Below are positions 54,252 through 64,000 of a stretch of 64,000 nt of DNA, in pieces. A program made the position numbers and the translations under genes. How positions within the stretch are numbered: position 1 is the stretch's first letter; each line of letters begins with the position of its first letter. The DNA comes from Glossina fuscipes (lineage: Eukaryota > Arthropoda > Insecta > Diptera > Glossinidae), in the NCBI RefSeq assembly GCF_014805625.2, contig NW_023998456.1:1503782-1567781 (forward strand), given 5' to 3'. Below the pieces are notes generated by a model, which was not told the origin of the DNA, did not search any database, and saw only the letters and a program-made list of their open reading frames with translations.

Positions 54252-56373
54252 AACCGCTGAGAACTACATTTGACGTAGCTAGAATATTTTCGAACTCGCA
54301 ATGTTCTTTAGATAAGTCATTTTATAGATTACCTGAGAGCGAGTTATATTCTAAATATATCATTTCATTTGTAATATTTCGAAATATAAAATGCAATCAT
54401 CATAAAGACAATTCAATCTTGATTTGGATTCGCGGCTTTTGCTGCGCGCCTATATATCTTTTCGTAGACTTTTGGGGTAGCGACATTTGTAGTGTATATA
54501 TGTAGAGATAAAATTGACAAGCGCGCATTGTTTACCGATAAGCTCTTCTCCGAGACGGCTTGAGGTAGAGCATATTCATAACTCTCCTCAAAAATGTGTT
54601 AATCTGACATATGTCTTGTTGTTGTTGGTCCAGCTAAAAGGAAAGTATAAAACTAATTTGGTTCGAGTTACGTATGTCCTTGAGGAAGATAGTGGGTATC
54701 AAAGATTCGGTTAATGTGATTTTTTTAACCGTTTTTTTTTTATACCTTTAGATTTATTTAGCGGCTTGAGAAGTGCTGTTAAGAGAAGTGCCGTTAAGAG
54801 TATGCCTGTTCTTCATTCATCACTTCGCTCAGCCTCTTTACTAGTTACGTTCGTTTGCTTTTCATAACCATTTTCACTATATTCAATTGAGTCTATTCAT
54901 TTAGTTGCCTTGTTAGTTTCTTTGAGATTTTATTTCAACGCTTTGCTGCAGATAATGAGTACGAAATGATCCCAAGGGAAGAAGACACACGTGAAAGCTG
55001 CTAGATTACGTGTCACATTTGTCGTTAAGTCAACACAAGACGTTATGTTAAAAGACATAATAACAGCTACAATAGTAAAAAAATGATTGCACAAACATGC
55101 GCACTAGCAATCAATAAAGCTAGAACTTATGCGTCTGCTAGCGGCTATGACACCTACATAAAAAAAGCGTATGAAAAGAAATAACAAAGTTTTTTTCACA
55201 GACGGACGGATATCACTGAAATGCGAACTATATGAAAAAAAGTCGTGTTACTAAGAGTAAGCAAGAGGGATTGGATGAAAAGCTGAAAGGTAGGATGAAT
55301 ACTGCTCATTACATTACGAAGCATGAAAATTCATAAAACAACTAATTTTAGTAACATTGCATTGCTACACGACCACTTTGGTACACATTCTTCATCAACT
55401 AACACTACCGACAACTCACAAGAATCAAGTAAGGGTTTATCAAAATCTAACCCAAAAACGATTTATAAGCGGAAACAAGCCATTTGTACGAAAGCATTTT
55501 CTATCTTTAAACAAAGCAGATTTTAAACGATATATTTGGGATAACAAAGCGGTGGTAACTTTAAAACCTTCAGCTTGTAAGCCCTTTCCTGCGCCTCTCT
55601 GTTATATTGCTAAAGGCATTGGTCATCTTTGTAATGCCATCACGATATCATAAGAATACACTTGCGGATTTATCTGCGCGGTAATTGTCTCGCAAGTCCC
55701 ACAATTAAATAATGCTGTTACTACAACCATTAATAATTCGATTGGAAACTTGAACGCAAACGTAACTGAATAATAAATAAATTTTATACAATTAATTTCA
55801 CCAATTTCTTCTTCTTCTAATTTTTAGTCATTTTTTATTCTTGTTTTATGCAATTTTTTTAATTTTTTTGGCAATTTTCAACTTCATGTATATGTTTTAC
55901 CAACTTCTTTGTGCCCTTGTAAAATGATCGCTCGCTAAAAACCGTTGCTTGGTTTTTTCCTTTGCATGGTTTCTACAAATAAGTACCATGTGTGGAGAAA
56001 GGAGAGAGAGCGCACAGTTGCTTTCAATAAATTGTAAATAAGTGTAAGAATTTTGAGTTCGATTCAGTTAGTGTGAAAAAATATTTATCTTGGTGTGGTG
56101 TTGGATTGCTTTCATCCGAATGCCTCACCAAAACCTCAGGAATTGCATAAAATTATTCAAATATTCCAAAATGCAACTAACTCTTCAAAAACTTTATTAA
56201 TTCCTATACCAAGAAAGATGTTCAATTGAGGCTAAATTGACGTTGATGAGCAGATATGCCTTTGTGCACGAAAAGTGACAGCATGCTCCAATTTTTTGCT
56301 TTGTGACATAAACGACTCAATGTTGAATATATTATTTCGTTTCTCCGCACAACGACATTTATGTCTTTGGAAG
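54252..56373. other. Intergenic; one coding-like relic
   Basis: At 55357-55790 a forward frame is open for 98 codons to TAA (55651) and then continues for about 45 more (VSQVPQLNNAVTTTINNSIG). It looks protein-like but is unassigned. GAGCGCACAGTTGCTTTCAATAAA-like sequence (56009-56034) recurs near 61828. Confidence 0.3.
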
Positions 56374-56560
56374 CAGTTTTTCAAACTTTAACAGGAGCGG
56401 AGATCAGTTTTTCAAAGTTTAACGCAAACGGACGTCAGTTTCTCGAGCTTTAACAGAAACGAAGGTCAGCTTTTCGAACTTTAATAGAGACGGACGTCAC
56501 TTTTTCACACTTTAACGGAAAAGGAGGTCAGTTTTTCTAAATTGAACACAGACATCAAAT
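56374..56560 (+). repeat. 31 bp minisatellite, five and a half copies
   Basis: Units begin CAGTTTTTCAAACTTTAAC and repeat at exactly 31-base intervals from 56374 (56374, 56405, 56436, 56467, 56498, 56529), with the last unit partial. Substitutions are scattered and there are no indels, and each unit carries an ACGGACG/GCGGAG segment near its end. Confidence 0.9.
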
Positions 56561-58329
56561 GACCAGAGTAACGCTAGCTGCAGCTTAAGTGCATCGATAC
56601 TTGTACTATTTCTATGTAATGTCATTTACCGTAATGAAGACGAGTACACCTTATCTGAATGTTCGTATGGTGTCGCGAGACCTTGCACCGTCAGGACGCC
56701 GATTTAGAGCAAATTTTCAAGGTACTAATAGGTCAGAGCAAAGAGTTACTACCGGTTTGATCAATTTAGTATTTGTTCTACTTAAAACCAAACAAAGTTC
56801 ATCGTTCCAACAAACATTACATTAATTTCCTAACGGGAATCATACGGAAACGTTTTACTTTTGGTCAGGGTATCATAAAAAAGTTAGCTGAATGGATGAG
56901 GGTGTCTTCGAAATGATATCCGTATCCCATGAAACTACATAAAATAAATAGCTTATAAGTCCGTTTGTACGGATTAGTTGGGAAAGATCGTTTCAGGAAA
57001 CGACCTTTTTTCGTTGAACACATGTCGCCTATTCACAGGCCTTGGTCTATGGGAATAGATGAAAGTGCTTTATTTAGGACACTGATCTGATCTTGATTTG
57101 GACGATTTCTCGGATGTATTTCGTAATATATATAAAAATTTCAACTCGCACGAAGTGAAAATTATTCAGCCATATTTTAATTATATAATTATTAAAACTA
57201 CAGTACGGTTAATTTGTTACAAAACGCTAAAAAAATTTAAAAATATTAATAAATGTTTCACAAAATAAGTTGAGCATTAGTGATCTTAAGTAGGACTCAT
57301 TTTGCATACTAATGTATTTCTACATTAGAAAAAACCACGTTCAACAACATATGCAAAAATATATATATTGCTTCTATCCGAAAGTAATTTTTTCTATATG
57401 TTTTATTACTCTTTTAAGCAAATAATCGCAATTCGAAACACCAGACAAAATGAAAGGCTAGTCAGATAGAGCGTAAAAAACGAAAATTGTCACAGACAAA
57501 GGACTGAAACTGGCGACTGCGCCGGCTGTAATAAACTGTTGTTCCACATGTATTGCAGGGTATAACGAAGAGATATTAAAAAACCAATAGCGAAATTTAC
57601 TGTGAAGGAGCACTTACTTCTAATTTCTAATTTCCAAAGTTGCATTGGTTACACTACTTAACACTGAATTAATTACCTATTTTTATTGATCAGCGGTCGT
57701 AAAATTAGCGATTGTGTTTTGCTTGTTCAGGTTTGAGTCACTTGTTATCAATAACGTGTTCCGTAACAAAAGTGACAATAATAAAATCCTTCAATATCAA
57801 TTTTGCACTAACACAAGGTTCTTAGTTTATGAAAATCATAATTTGAGTTGTTAAAAAAGGAGGAAATAGAAGGCCGCTCAGAATAAAGCGAGTAGCCATA
57901 ACTCATTCACAACAAATAGTAACGACCCGTTGAAATATTCATTAGGGCTATAAAAAGCTTTTGCTTACTAAATTAGTTGGGGCCATCTCGAAGTTAGTAA
58001 ATGGCGTTAATAGTTTTACTATGCCTATAATTCAAGTTTTCGTAAGGAAGAAGTTATGAGTTTTGAAAATTAGACCAAGAGAAAAAAGAATGTGAATCAA
58101 ATGTTAGATCTATATGGATTATGGATAAAAAAAATTGAAATCGCAATAACCGGTCGCAATGCACCATAAAATATTCTACGCAACCGTACAGTTACCCATT
58201 TCCGCATCATTCTCAGCAGTATTTCTCCTTGGCCGAAACATGTCAGTGCACCAAATTTGATCGCAATATCCTAAAAACTACGGTCGATATGTGCAACCCA
58301 TGAGAAAAACGCGGCCACTGGCGATTGCT
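56561..58329. other. Intergenic with repeat fragments
   Basis: A diverged left part of the inverted-repeat element lies at 58155-58290 (CATTCTCAGCAGTATTTCTC, GGCCGAAACATGTCAGTGCA). No supported gene elsewhere. Confidence 0.35.
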
Positions 58330-58513
58330 CTGCTCCTAACGACTGTGGTACACCTAGCTGCAGCGCTGCACATATCAATTGTGCTGTCCTTAGCTACAGC
58401 GTTGCACTTAACGAAATGCAGCGTTGCTCAAAACGACTGATCTGCGCCTAACGACCGTGCTGTACCTAGCTGAACGCAGCGCTGCACCTAACGACGATGT
58501 TGCACTTAGCTAC
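58330..58513 (+). repeat. Degenerate minisatellite of about 36 bp units
   Basis: About five units share CTGCACCTAACGAC, a variable centre with TGCTGTACC, and TAGCTGCAGCG. One unit is shortened and one lengthened. GC content is well above the flanks. Confidence 0.75.
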
Positions 58514-59049
58514 CGAATCTTTTCTTCTTCGTCAAATCCTAGAAAACCTACCTCGTCCTCTTTATCAGTCATCTCATTTACCTCTTCCTCGCTGTCAGTC
58601 TCAATCTGTACATTTCTGTTGTCACTTATTTGTCCTATCATTGTCTTTACCGTTCGCGCCAACACCAATTAGAAGGATGCAGTATATATATATTAACGCG
58701 GTTTCCATCTTCAGATGTTGCGAAATTCAGACACTTACTCTCAAATGTTTCTGAATTATTTTTGAATTACTCTCAGATGTTACGAAATTCATGGTCGTTT
58801 TTTCAATGCAACAGCCGTTAACAAATGCAGACTGACTCTTTGAATTATTCTCAATTGTAAACAAATACAAACTGAACAAAAAAAAAGAATTTATCTATAA
58901 CTTAAAACTTCTTCAGCATTTACTGGACTCTCTCAGTTATAGTCTGGATGGCTATTCGGAAGATAATTCCGATTCTCCTAAAAAAAGCAGGCCAACAGCT
59001 TTTAAACACTTCGAGCACAATTGATTAATAAAATCGCATAGTGATTTCC
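58514..59049. other. Intergenic, nothing recognised
   Basis: Repeated GATGTTACGAAATTCA-type phrases at about 58715-58795. No gene. Confidence 0.35.
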
Positions 59050-59374
59050 AAACCTGGTGGCGTGTGATAGTTGAGATTATAGACAGTTGGCCCACTGCTT
59101 AAGAAGGCCATCGAACGAATACCAATTCTCTCGCGTACCAAATGTAGTCTACCACTGTTGTCCGATCGCCCCGTCTTCTACCCACCCTTCTCAAATTATA
59201 CCTAATTGCTTAACTTTTTTTTAAAACATCTCGCTCTGTTACTAACTGACCAGTTTCGTCCGTCAGCCGGTCGGCTAACCTGTTGTGCAGTAGGTTGCAT
59301 AGCCCAGCATGGCTCCACAAGTTGAGATATTCTTTAAATAATTGAGTAAATAGTCTGTCCGGAATCTTTGCCAT
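59050..59374 (-). pseudogene. MADF/Myb-SANT-like family, copy E
   Basis: The minus-strand ATG at 59374 opens MAKIPDRLFTQLFKEYLNLW, the best-preserved L-W block in the window. It runs on through TERDVLKK to TAA at about 59204. The family sequence continues past that stop and a shift as LRYNLRRVGRRRGDR, then VVDYIWYARELVF. Order and spacing match copies A, C and D. It is the only copy that keeps the whole N-terminal block in one frame. It ends at about 59050 without the C-terminal part. Confidence 0.55.
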
Positions 59375-61694
59375 GGTATATTACTTATAATATATGATGA
59401 AAATATAAAATTTTACAGTATAATAAATAGTAAGAGACAAACCTGAAAATAAATGGAATATAAAATAGACAAACAAATGTAAAATTTTTGTTAAATTGTT
59501 AACATTATGGTGGTGTGAAGAAAAAATAAAAAAAATAATTGTCAAATTAAATATAAATGAAACCCCGATCAATTTTTTTTTAATTTCAATTTATTTACGT
59601 AATAATTTTACATTTTTTACATTTCAATTTAATAATAATTCCAAATTATAAATAAAATTAAACTAAATTCAAATTAAATTAAATTTCAAATTAATAATAA
59701 CTAGAACCGCGTAATAAATCTTATAAACCAAATGTTGTCAGCTCCGGCTTTTGATGTTTTCAATATTTATGTCATTTTTTGGAATTTTTTGGAATATTTT
59801 TTTTTTTAATTGAAAAAGTAACAAAATGGAGCATGACTTAAACGAAAACCAATTCAAGCAAAACTCCACTGTTTCCTTATTTGAACAAAAGACATTTTTT
59901 CCAAAATCAAAATGCAAACAGAAAATAAATTTGACTTCTGTATTATACGCATATGTGTTAATTGCTTTTCTGTAATCGCATTGCATATGCTTGCGTTCAT
60001 TTAAATAGTACATAAATAAATAAAAGCCAATGACAAATATTTTATCTACCTCCAATAGCATATCACGGCTACTTTTTGATTTTAAGATCGAACTTGCGCA
60101 AACGTTTGTTTACATTTTAGCAAATGCAATAAACCAAACAAGCACAATGCTTTAAAGCATGACTTAATTGATTAAAAAAGTAAAGAAATAAAATATCAAA
60201 ATATATGAAATACGTTAGTTGTTGTTACGGTTTTGGTAGATATTACCAAAAAAATTATGAAATCTTTTTCACGCTTTTATATCAAATGAATTAATGTTTG
60301 CTAAGGTACTAACTATGCTATCTTTTTTTGAATTTTCCTTTAGAACCACTAATGTACGAAGTAACTATTAAATAAAACACAAATGAGATGTAGTATACTC
60401 ATATCCTATATTAGCATACGGTTGCTTCATATATACATACACATTTTCGCTTTCGTATTCAAAGCACAATACAATACATTTGTATTACAACAGATGATAT
60501 ACTTCGGTTCGTCCAATTTCCTGCCCTACAACAACTAAACGTTTTGTTACGCACACAATCTGCGTGCAATAACAATAATTGATAGTAATTGATATGTTTG
60601 CACATCTATTAGGCATTCTCCATTCTTAACGCAGATTCTAATAAAGCAATGGCTAATATAATGTAAATAATAGTGCGGCACACATATTTGTAGTTGCAAT
60701 GCCGCCAATATGTATGAATGCAGGGCTTGTCGCCTTTTAAGCTCCAAACCATCTGACACCCATATCTCTGGTGTTATTACGGTATTGTTATAGCAGGTGA
60801 GGTAGTGTTCACTATATTTATTTAACAAATAAATATTAACTCCCTCACTCATTCGCATATTCAATCATTTGTTTCTTCATTAATTTATTCGCCCTTTATT
60901 ATGTTAATTTAAAAAGGAAACTAATTCCAATGAAAACACATATATGTGAAAAATATATCATCTTTCAGTGAAATAGTAGAAAAGTGGTTGTATGTTAATG
61001 CTAATAATTGCTAGCAACTAGAGACACCAACGAGATTCCCAGAAAAACTATACGAATCTCAGATGTATCTCTTTGCCAAAAAATGAAGTTGTAAATGACA
61101 AGAAATGCACTTACCAGTCAATGTACATATTTTCTTTGTTAGACATATTTAACAATTTTATCACACAAAATTTGACATATATTCAAAAATTTTAATACAC
61201 TAAATTTGACATATATATAAAGCTAACTATAAGTCTTTATATTTTTATTTCGCATATTTTTCCTAATTTTTTATTATATATTGTAATAAAATATAAAATG
61301 GTATTTCTTTTCTGAGGCTGCGTGTTTGTGTTTGTGTGCGCCAAGTCTTCTATCACTTTGTAAATGCCAACGAAGCTCGGCATGAGATAGTCCCTATGCT
61401 AATTTAGACGGAACGCCTGATTAATAATTGCAGCGGATTGATACGCTAGAATTGAATTGTGTAAAAACAATTGCTTATTAAACATTTACTCAGCTATTTA
61501 TACATAATTTTTACACTAAATTATGCTTACCCTAACAAAAATGATAATTGTTTAATTGTGGCGGCTGGCATCGTATTACATTACGAAATGCAATACTCAG
61601 CCAGGTGAAGTGCGACATAATTTTTGTTTGTTGCGTAATTCCGTCGCACCTCAAAGTGGATGCATATAACGATATGCGATCACATTACAATATA
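59375..61694. other. Intergenic, very AT-rich
   Basis: Runs of TAATAA and AAATTAAA (59580-59700) and low-complexity sequence. Minus-strand frames at 60061-59738 and 60864-60547 have no features of genes. Confidence 0.4.
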
Positions 61695-61795
61695 TTGTTT
61701 AATTTTAAAATTTTTCAATTCGAATAACTTCTTTTTGCGCTTGCCAAATTTGTTTTGTTTCACAGAAAGCCGTTAGCTGACCGTTTGCACCGTTT
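61695..61795 (-). repeat. Interspersed repeat, reverse copy of 28577-28682
   Basis: In reverse orientation it contains CAGCTAACGGCTTTCTGTGA and GGCAAGCGCAAAAAGAAGTT, then TTCGAATTGAAAAATT, as at 28597-28680. Confidence 0.6.
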
Positions 61796-61912
61796 ATAAA
61801 AAAAATTACCATTTGTAGCGACTGGAAGAGCACAGAGTTGCTTTCAATAAATAAGAAAAATAATTAAAAAAAGCAATGGCAAACATACAAAGAGAAAAAT
61901 ATTCCTAGTATT

Positions 61913-62650
61913 TACGTACCTGGCATGGCTGATGAAAGCATTATAGTAAAACGACAGGGTACTATTTTTTTGGCTGGTACTGCTGTAGTAAAAGCTACCA
62001 CGTGTGAAGAAGTGTCGGCCGATGATTTGGGTGGAGCTGATTTGCATTGCAAAACTTCGGGTATTGCTGATCATTACACTGTAGATGACGAACATGCTAT
62101 TTTATGGCGCGACAAGTTGTGAGCAATTTGAATATGGCAGCATTCAAAGCCGATAATCATTTAATGTACTCCAGCAAATAAACTATTAAAATTGCTCAGA
62201 GCAGAGATATTCGACCAATCGTAGAGCCAAAATATGATCCTAAAGATTTGTACGCTATTGTCGGTCCGAATCGGACGAAAAGGTTCGATATTCGCGACGT
62301 TATTGCCCGAAGCTTTATGGTGACACTTTGGTATGTGGTTTTGCGCAGTTTTACGGTCATCGCGTTGGCATTTTTGGCACCAATGGGGTATTGTTCTCCG
62401 AAAGTGCTTTGCAAGGGGCCCATTTTATATAATTGTGTTTTCAACGTAAAATACCATTGAGATTTTTACAAAATATTACTGGTTTTGTAGTAAGTCGAGA
62501 GGCAAAGTGCCAAGGCATTGCTAAAAACGGAGCAAAATTGGTTACAGCAGTGGCTACGGCAAATTCCAAAATTCACTGTAATAATTGGCGGTTCCTATGG
62601 CAAAACATGTTCCGATGGGCAAAAGATACCTTCATACCGCATACCAAAAT
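61913..62650 (+). pseudogene. Methylcrotonoyl-CoA carboxylase beta subunit, broken copy
   Basis: The intact protein is the biotin-dependent carboxyltransferase of mitochondrial leucine breakdown. Here its central part is recognisable in three frames: [20 protein letters not shown] and [19 protein letters not shown] (61913-62090), [15 protein letters not shown] after a shift at about 62115, [20 protein letters not shown] (62209-62270), GDTLVCGF and [17 protein letters not shown] (62320-62410), and [15 protein letters not shown] and [17 protein letters not shown] (62465-62565). Several stops and shifts show it is dead. Both the N-terminus and the last part are missing. Lack of introns across the blocks hints at a retrocopy, but no poly(A) tail was seen. 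Confidence 0.85.
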
Positions 62651-63034
62651 TGCAGTTTTTTATTTTTTACTTCTTTTATCTGCCAAACTAAAATATATAA
62701 TACGATTTTTGAAATCGCATTGTAGGGATTCCACCGATTATTGTTATTTAAAGCGTCTTAATGGCCGCAACGTCTTATTAGCAATGGATGGAAGCAAATA
62801 ATGATTTGTAGGAATTTCATCAAATTTTATTTAATAAATCTACAAATGATTAACATCTAATTACGGAATATAAACATATTTACATAGCAAGTAAAACTAA
62901 AGTGAAAAAGAAGCAACCCTGTCTGCATGAAAGTGCAGAATTATTGTGAACTAAAAAGGTTTTGCTTTATTCATAAAGCGAGAGGAACTTTGATTAATTT
63001 TTATTTTTCAAGTGAATAAAACAATAATTAAAAC
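62651..63034 (+). other. 5' region of the proteasome gene
   Basis: No separate gene. TTTTTATTTTTCAAG at about 63000-63011 looks like a splice acceptor 24 bases before the start codon, so a 5'-UTR intron is possible; a matching donor was not identified with confidence. The start context TTAAAACATGG fits the fly translation-start consensus. Confidence 0.35.
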
Positions 63035-63874
63035 ATGGCTTTGGCTGAAATTTGTAAAATTTCCGATGCTCCTTATATGAAAACGCGCGAAAACATAGCT
63101 GACTTAGATCGTGATTGTCAGCAATACGCGTGTAATCTATTAGATCCGTATATGCTGTCAGCGCCGCCATATGAAGATCCTTTAAAAAATTTGCAAAATA
63201 TCGTGATCGATGGTGTCAAATCGGGAATACAAATGCATTTTGATCATGGCACTACCACTTTGGGCTTTAAATATCAGGGAGGCGTTATATTGGCGGTAGA
63301 TTCACGTGCTACTGGTGGCCAGTTTATAGGATCACAAACTATGAAAAAGATAGTAGAAATTAATCAATATATGTTGGGCACATTGGCTGGTGGCGCGGCT
63401 GACTGTGTATATTGGGATCGTGTTTTGGCCAAGGAGTGTCGTTTGCATGAGCTACGCAATAAGGAGAGAATTTCAGTGGCTGCAGCTAGTAAAATAATGG
63501 CCAATATTGCTCATGAGTACAAAGGAATGGGGCTAAGTATGGGTATGATGTTGGCTGGTTATGATAAGCGTGGTCCAGGCCTTTATTATGTCGACTCGGA
63601 CGCGTCACGATCTCCAGGCAATGTTTTTTCAGTGGGCAGCGGCTCGGTTTATGCCTTTGGTGTTCTAGATTCTGGTTATCGTTGGGATTTGAAAGACGAT
63701 GAAGCTCAAGAATTGGGTCGTCGCGCTATTTACAATGCCACTTTCCGCGACGCTTATTCAGGCGGCATTGTTCGTGTCTATCATATGACAGCGGATGGTT
63801 GGGTGAATGTCTCCAATACAGATTGCATGGATTTGCATTACAAATACGAGCAGGAAAAAAAAAATAGTAAATAA
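63035..63874 (+). CDS. Prosbeta5: Proteasome subunit beta type-5
   Basis: The chymotrypsin-like catalytic subunit of the 20S proteasome core, in cytosol and nucleus. The 279-residue frame is uninterrupted by introns and starts [10 protein letters not shown], as in the Drosophila protein. The propeptide is about 72 residues and is cleaved at HG before TTTLGF, so the mature N-terminal threonine is residue 73. Counting from it, Asp17 (AVDSRATGG) and Lys33 (MKKI) of the catalytic centre are present, as are [10 protein letters not shown] and the SGSGSxYAFG-type and GWVN blocks. Position 45 is Leu rather than the Met of vertebrates. AATAAA lies 115 bases after the stop. An intronless testis-type paralogue is possible, but similarity across the propeptide start favours the main gene. 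Confidence 0.95.
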   Translation: MALAEICKISDAPYMKTRENIADLDRDCQQYACNLLDPYMLSAPPYEDPLKNLQNIVIDGVKSGIQMHFDHGTTTLGFKYQGGVILAVDSRATGGQFIGSQTMKKIVEINQYMLGTLAGGAADCVYWDRVLAKECRLHELRNKERISVAAASKIMANIAHEYKGMGLSMGMMLAGYDKRGPGLYYVDSDASRSPGNVFSVGSGSVYAFGVLDSGYRWDLKDDEAQELGRRAIYNATFRDAYSGGIVRVYHMTADGWVNVSNTDCMDLHYKYEQEKKNSK

Positions 63875-63988
63875 ACGACATCTTTGGAGATTTCTTCATT
63901 ACAATAATAGAAAAAGATTTTCAAAAACTTCACCCTTTATTTTTTTATGGAAATAATGGCATAGTGTCTTGGTGATATTATTGGATCA

Positions 63989-63994
63989 AATAAA
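63989..63994 (+). other. Poly(A) signal AATAAA
   Basis: A canonical hexamer 115 bases after the stop codon of the proteasome beta5 gene and close to the window edge. The cleavage site would lie at or beyond the edge. Confidence 0.6.
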
Positions 63995-64000
63995 GGTATG

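Noticed and set aside
56374..56560. CRISPR array
   Set aside because: Units are contiguous with no unique spacers, and the window is from an animal genome; it is a minisatellite.
59738..60061. A 107-codon minus-strand gene
   Set aside because: Very AT-rich sequence, Lys/Phe/Ile-biased translation, no domain, no start context or promoter.

Overview
The window is AT-rich, intron-containing DNA from an insect, most likely a higher (schizophoran) fly. The evidence is microsomal P450s with 65-83 bp introns, TATA/initiator core promoters, AATAAA signals, a mellifera-type mariner, a piggyBac-like element, a tRNA-derived SINE, and a proteasome beta5 subunit close to the Drosophila protein. A tsetse- or muscoid-like fly would fit, but the species cannot be fixed from the sequence alone. 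Host genes are few; most of the window is repeats and decayed coding DNA.

The main content is a cytochrome P450 cluster that grew by segmental duplication. The ancestral unit reads: 3' end of an unrecognised gene X (forward), P450-B (reverse), a short shared promoter, then P450-A (forward, two exons). Four states of this unit are visible. Unit 0 shows only exon 2 of a P450-A at the left edge (50-337). Unit 1 has X at 3355-3863, a P450-B reduced to a stub (10133-10330), and an intact P450-A (10499-12123). Unit 2 (31647-36032) is the most complete, with X, an intact P450-B (32616-34237) and an intact P450-A (34407-36032). Unit 3 has a decayed P450-B (41680-42620, with a SINE in it) and an intact P450-A (42762-44385). 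A fifth, more distant P450 with three exons lies on the minus strand at 51174-53523. All appear to be clan-3, CYP6-like, ER-anchored monooxygenases.

The spaces between units are filled by transposable-element debris. This includes a non-LTR retrotransposon relic (4339-5575) with further reverse-transcriptase fragments (15170-15520, 46860-47130), a mariner with intact ends (19732-20999), a piggyBac-like element (39691-41235) and a probable solo LTR (25573-25926). It also includes four copies of a tRNA-like SINE, about ten copies of a short inverted-repeat element ending in ATACCCTACACCACTT, and several minisatellites. Five decayed copies of a protein family with a conserved L-W block, resembling a MADF or Myb/SANT-like DNA-binding domain, are scattered through the window (7.2, 19.4, 27.2, 45.5 and 59.2 kb) and are not explained by the recognised elements.

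Other host genes are a compact candidate gene for a 62-residue secreted peptide (22393-22581) with its own TATA box, initiator and poly(A) signal, and the proteasome subunit beta5 gene (63035-63874) at the right edge, preceded by a broken copy of the methylcrotonoyl-CoA carboxylase beta gene (61913-62650).
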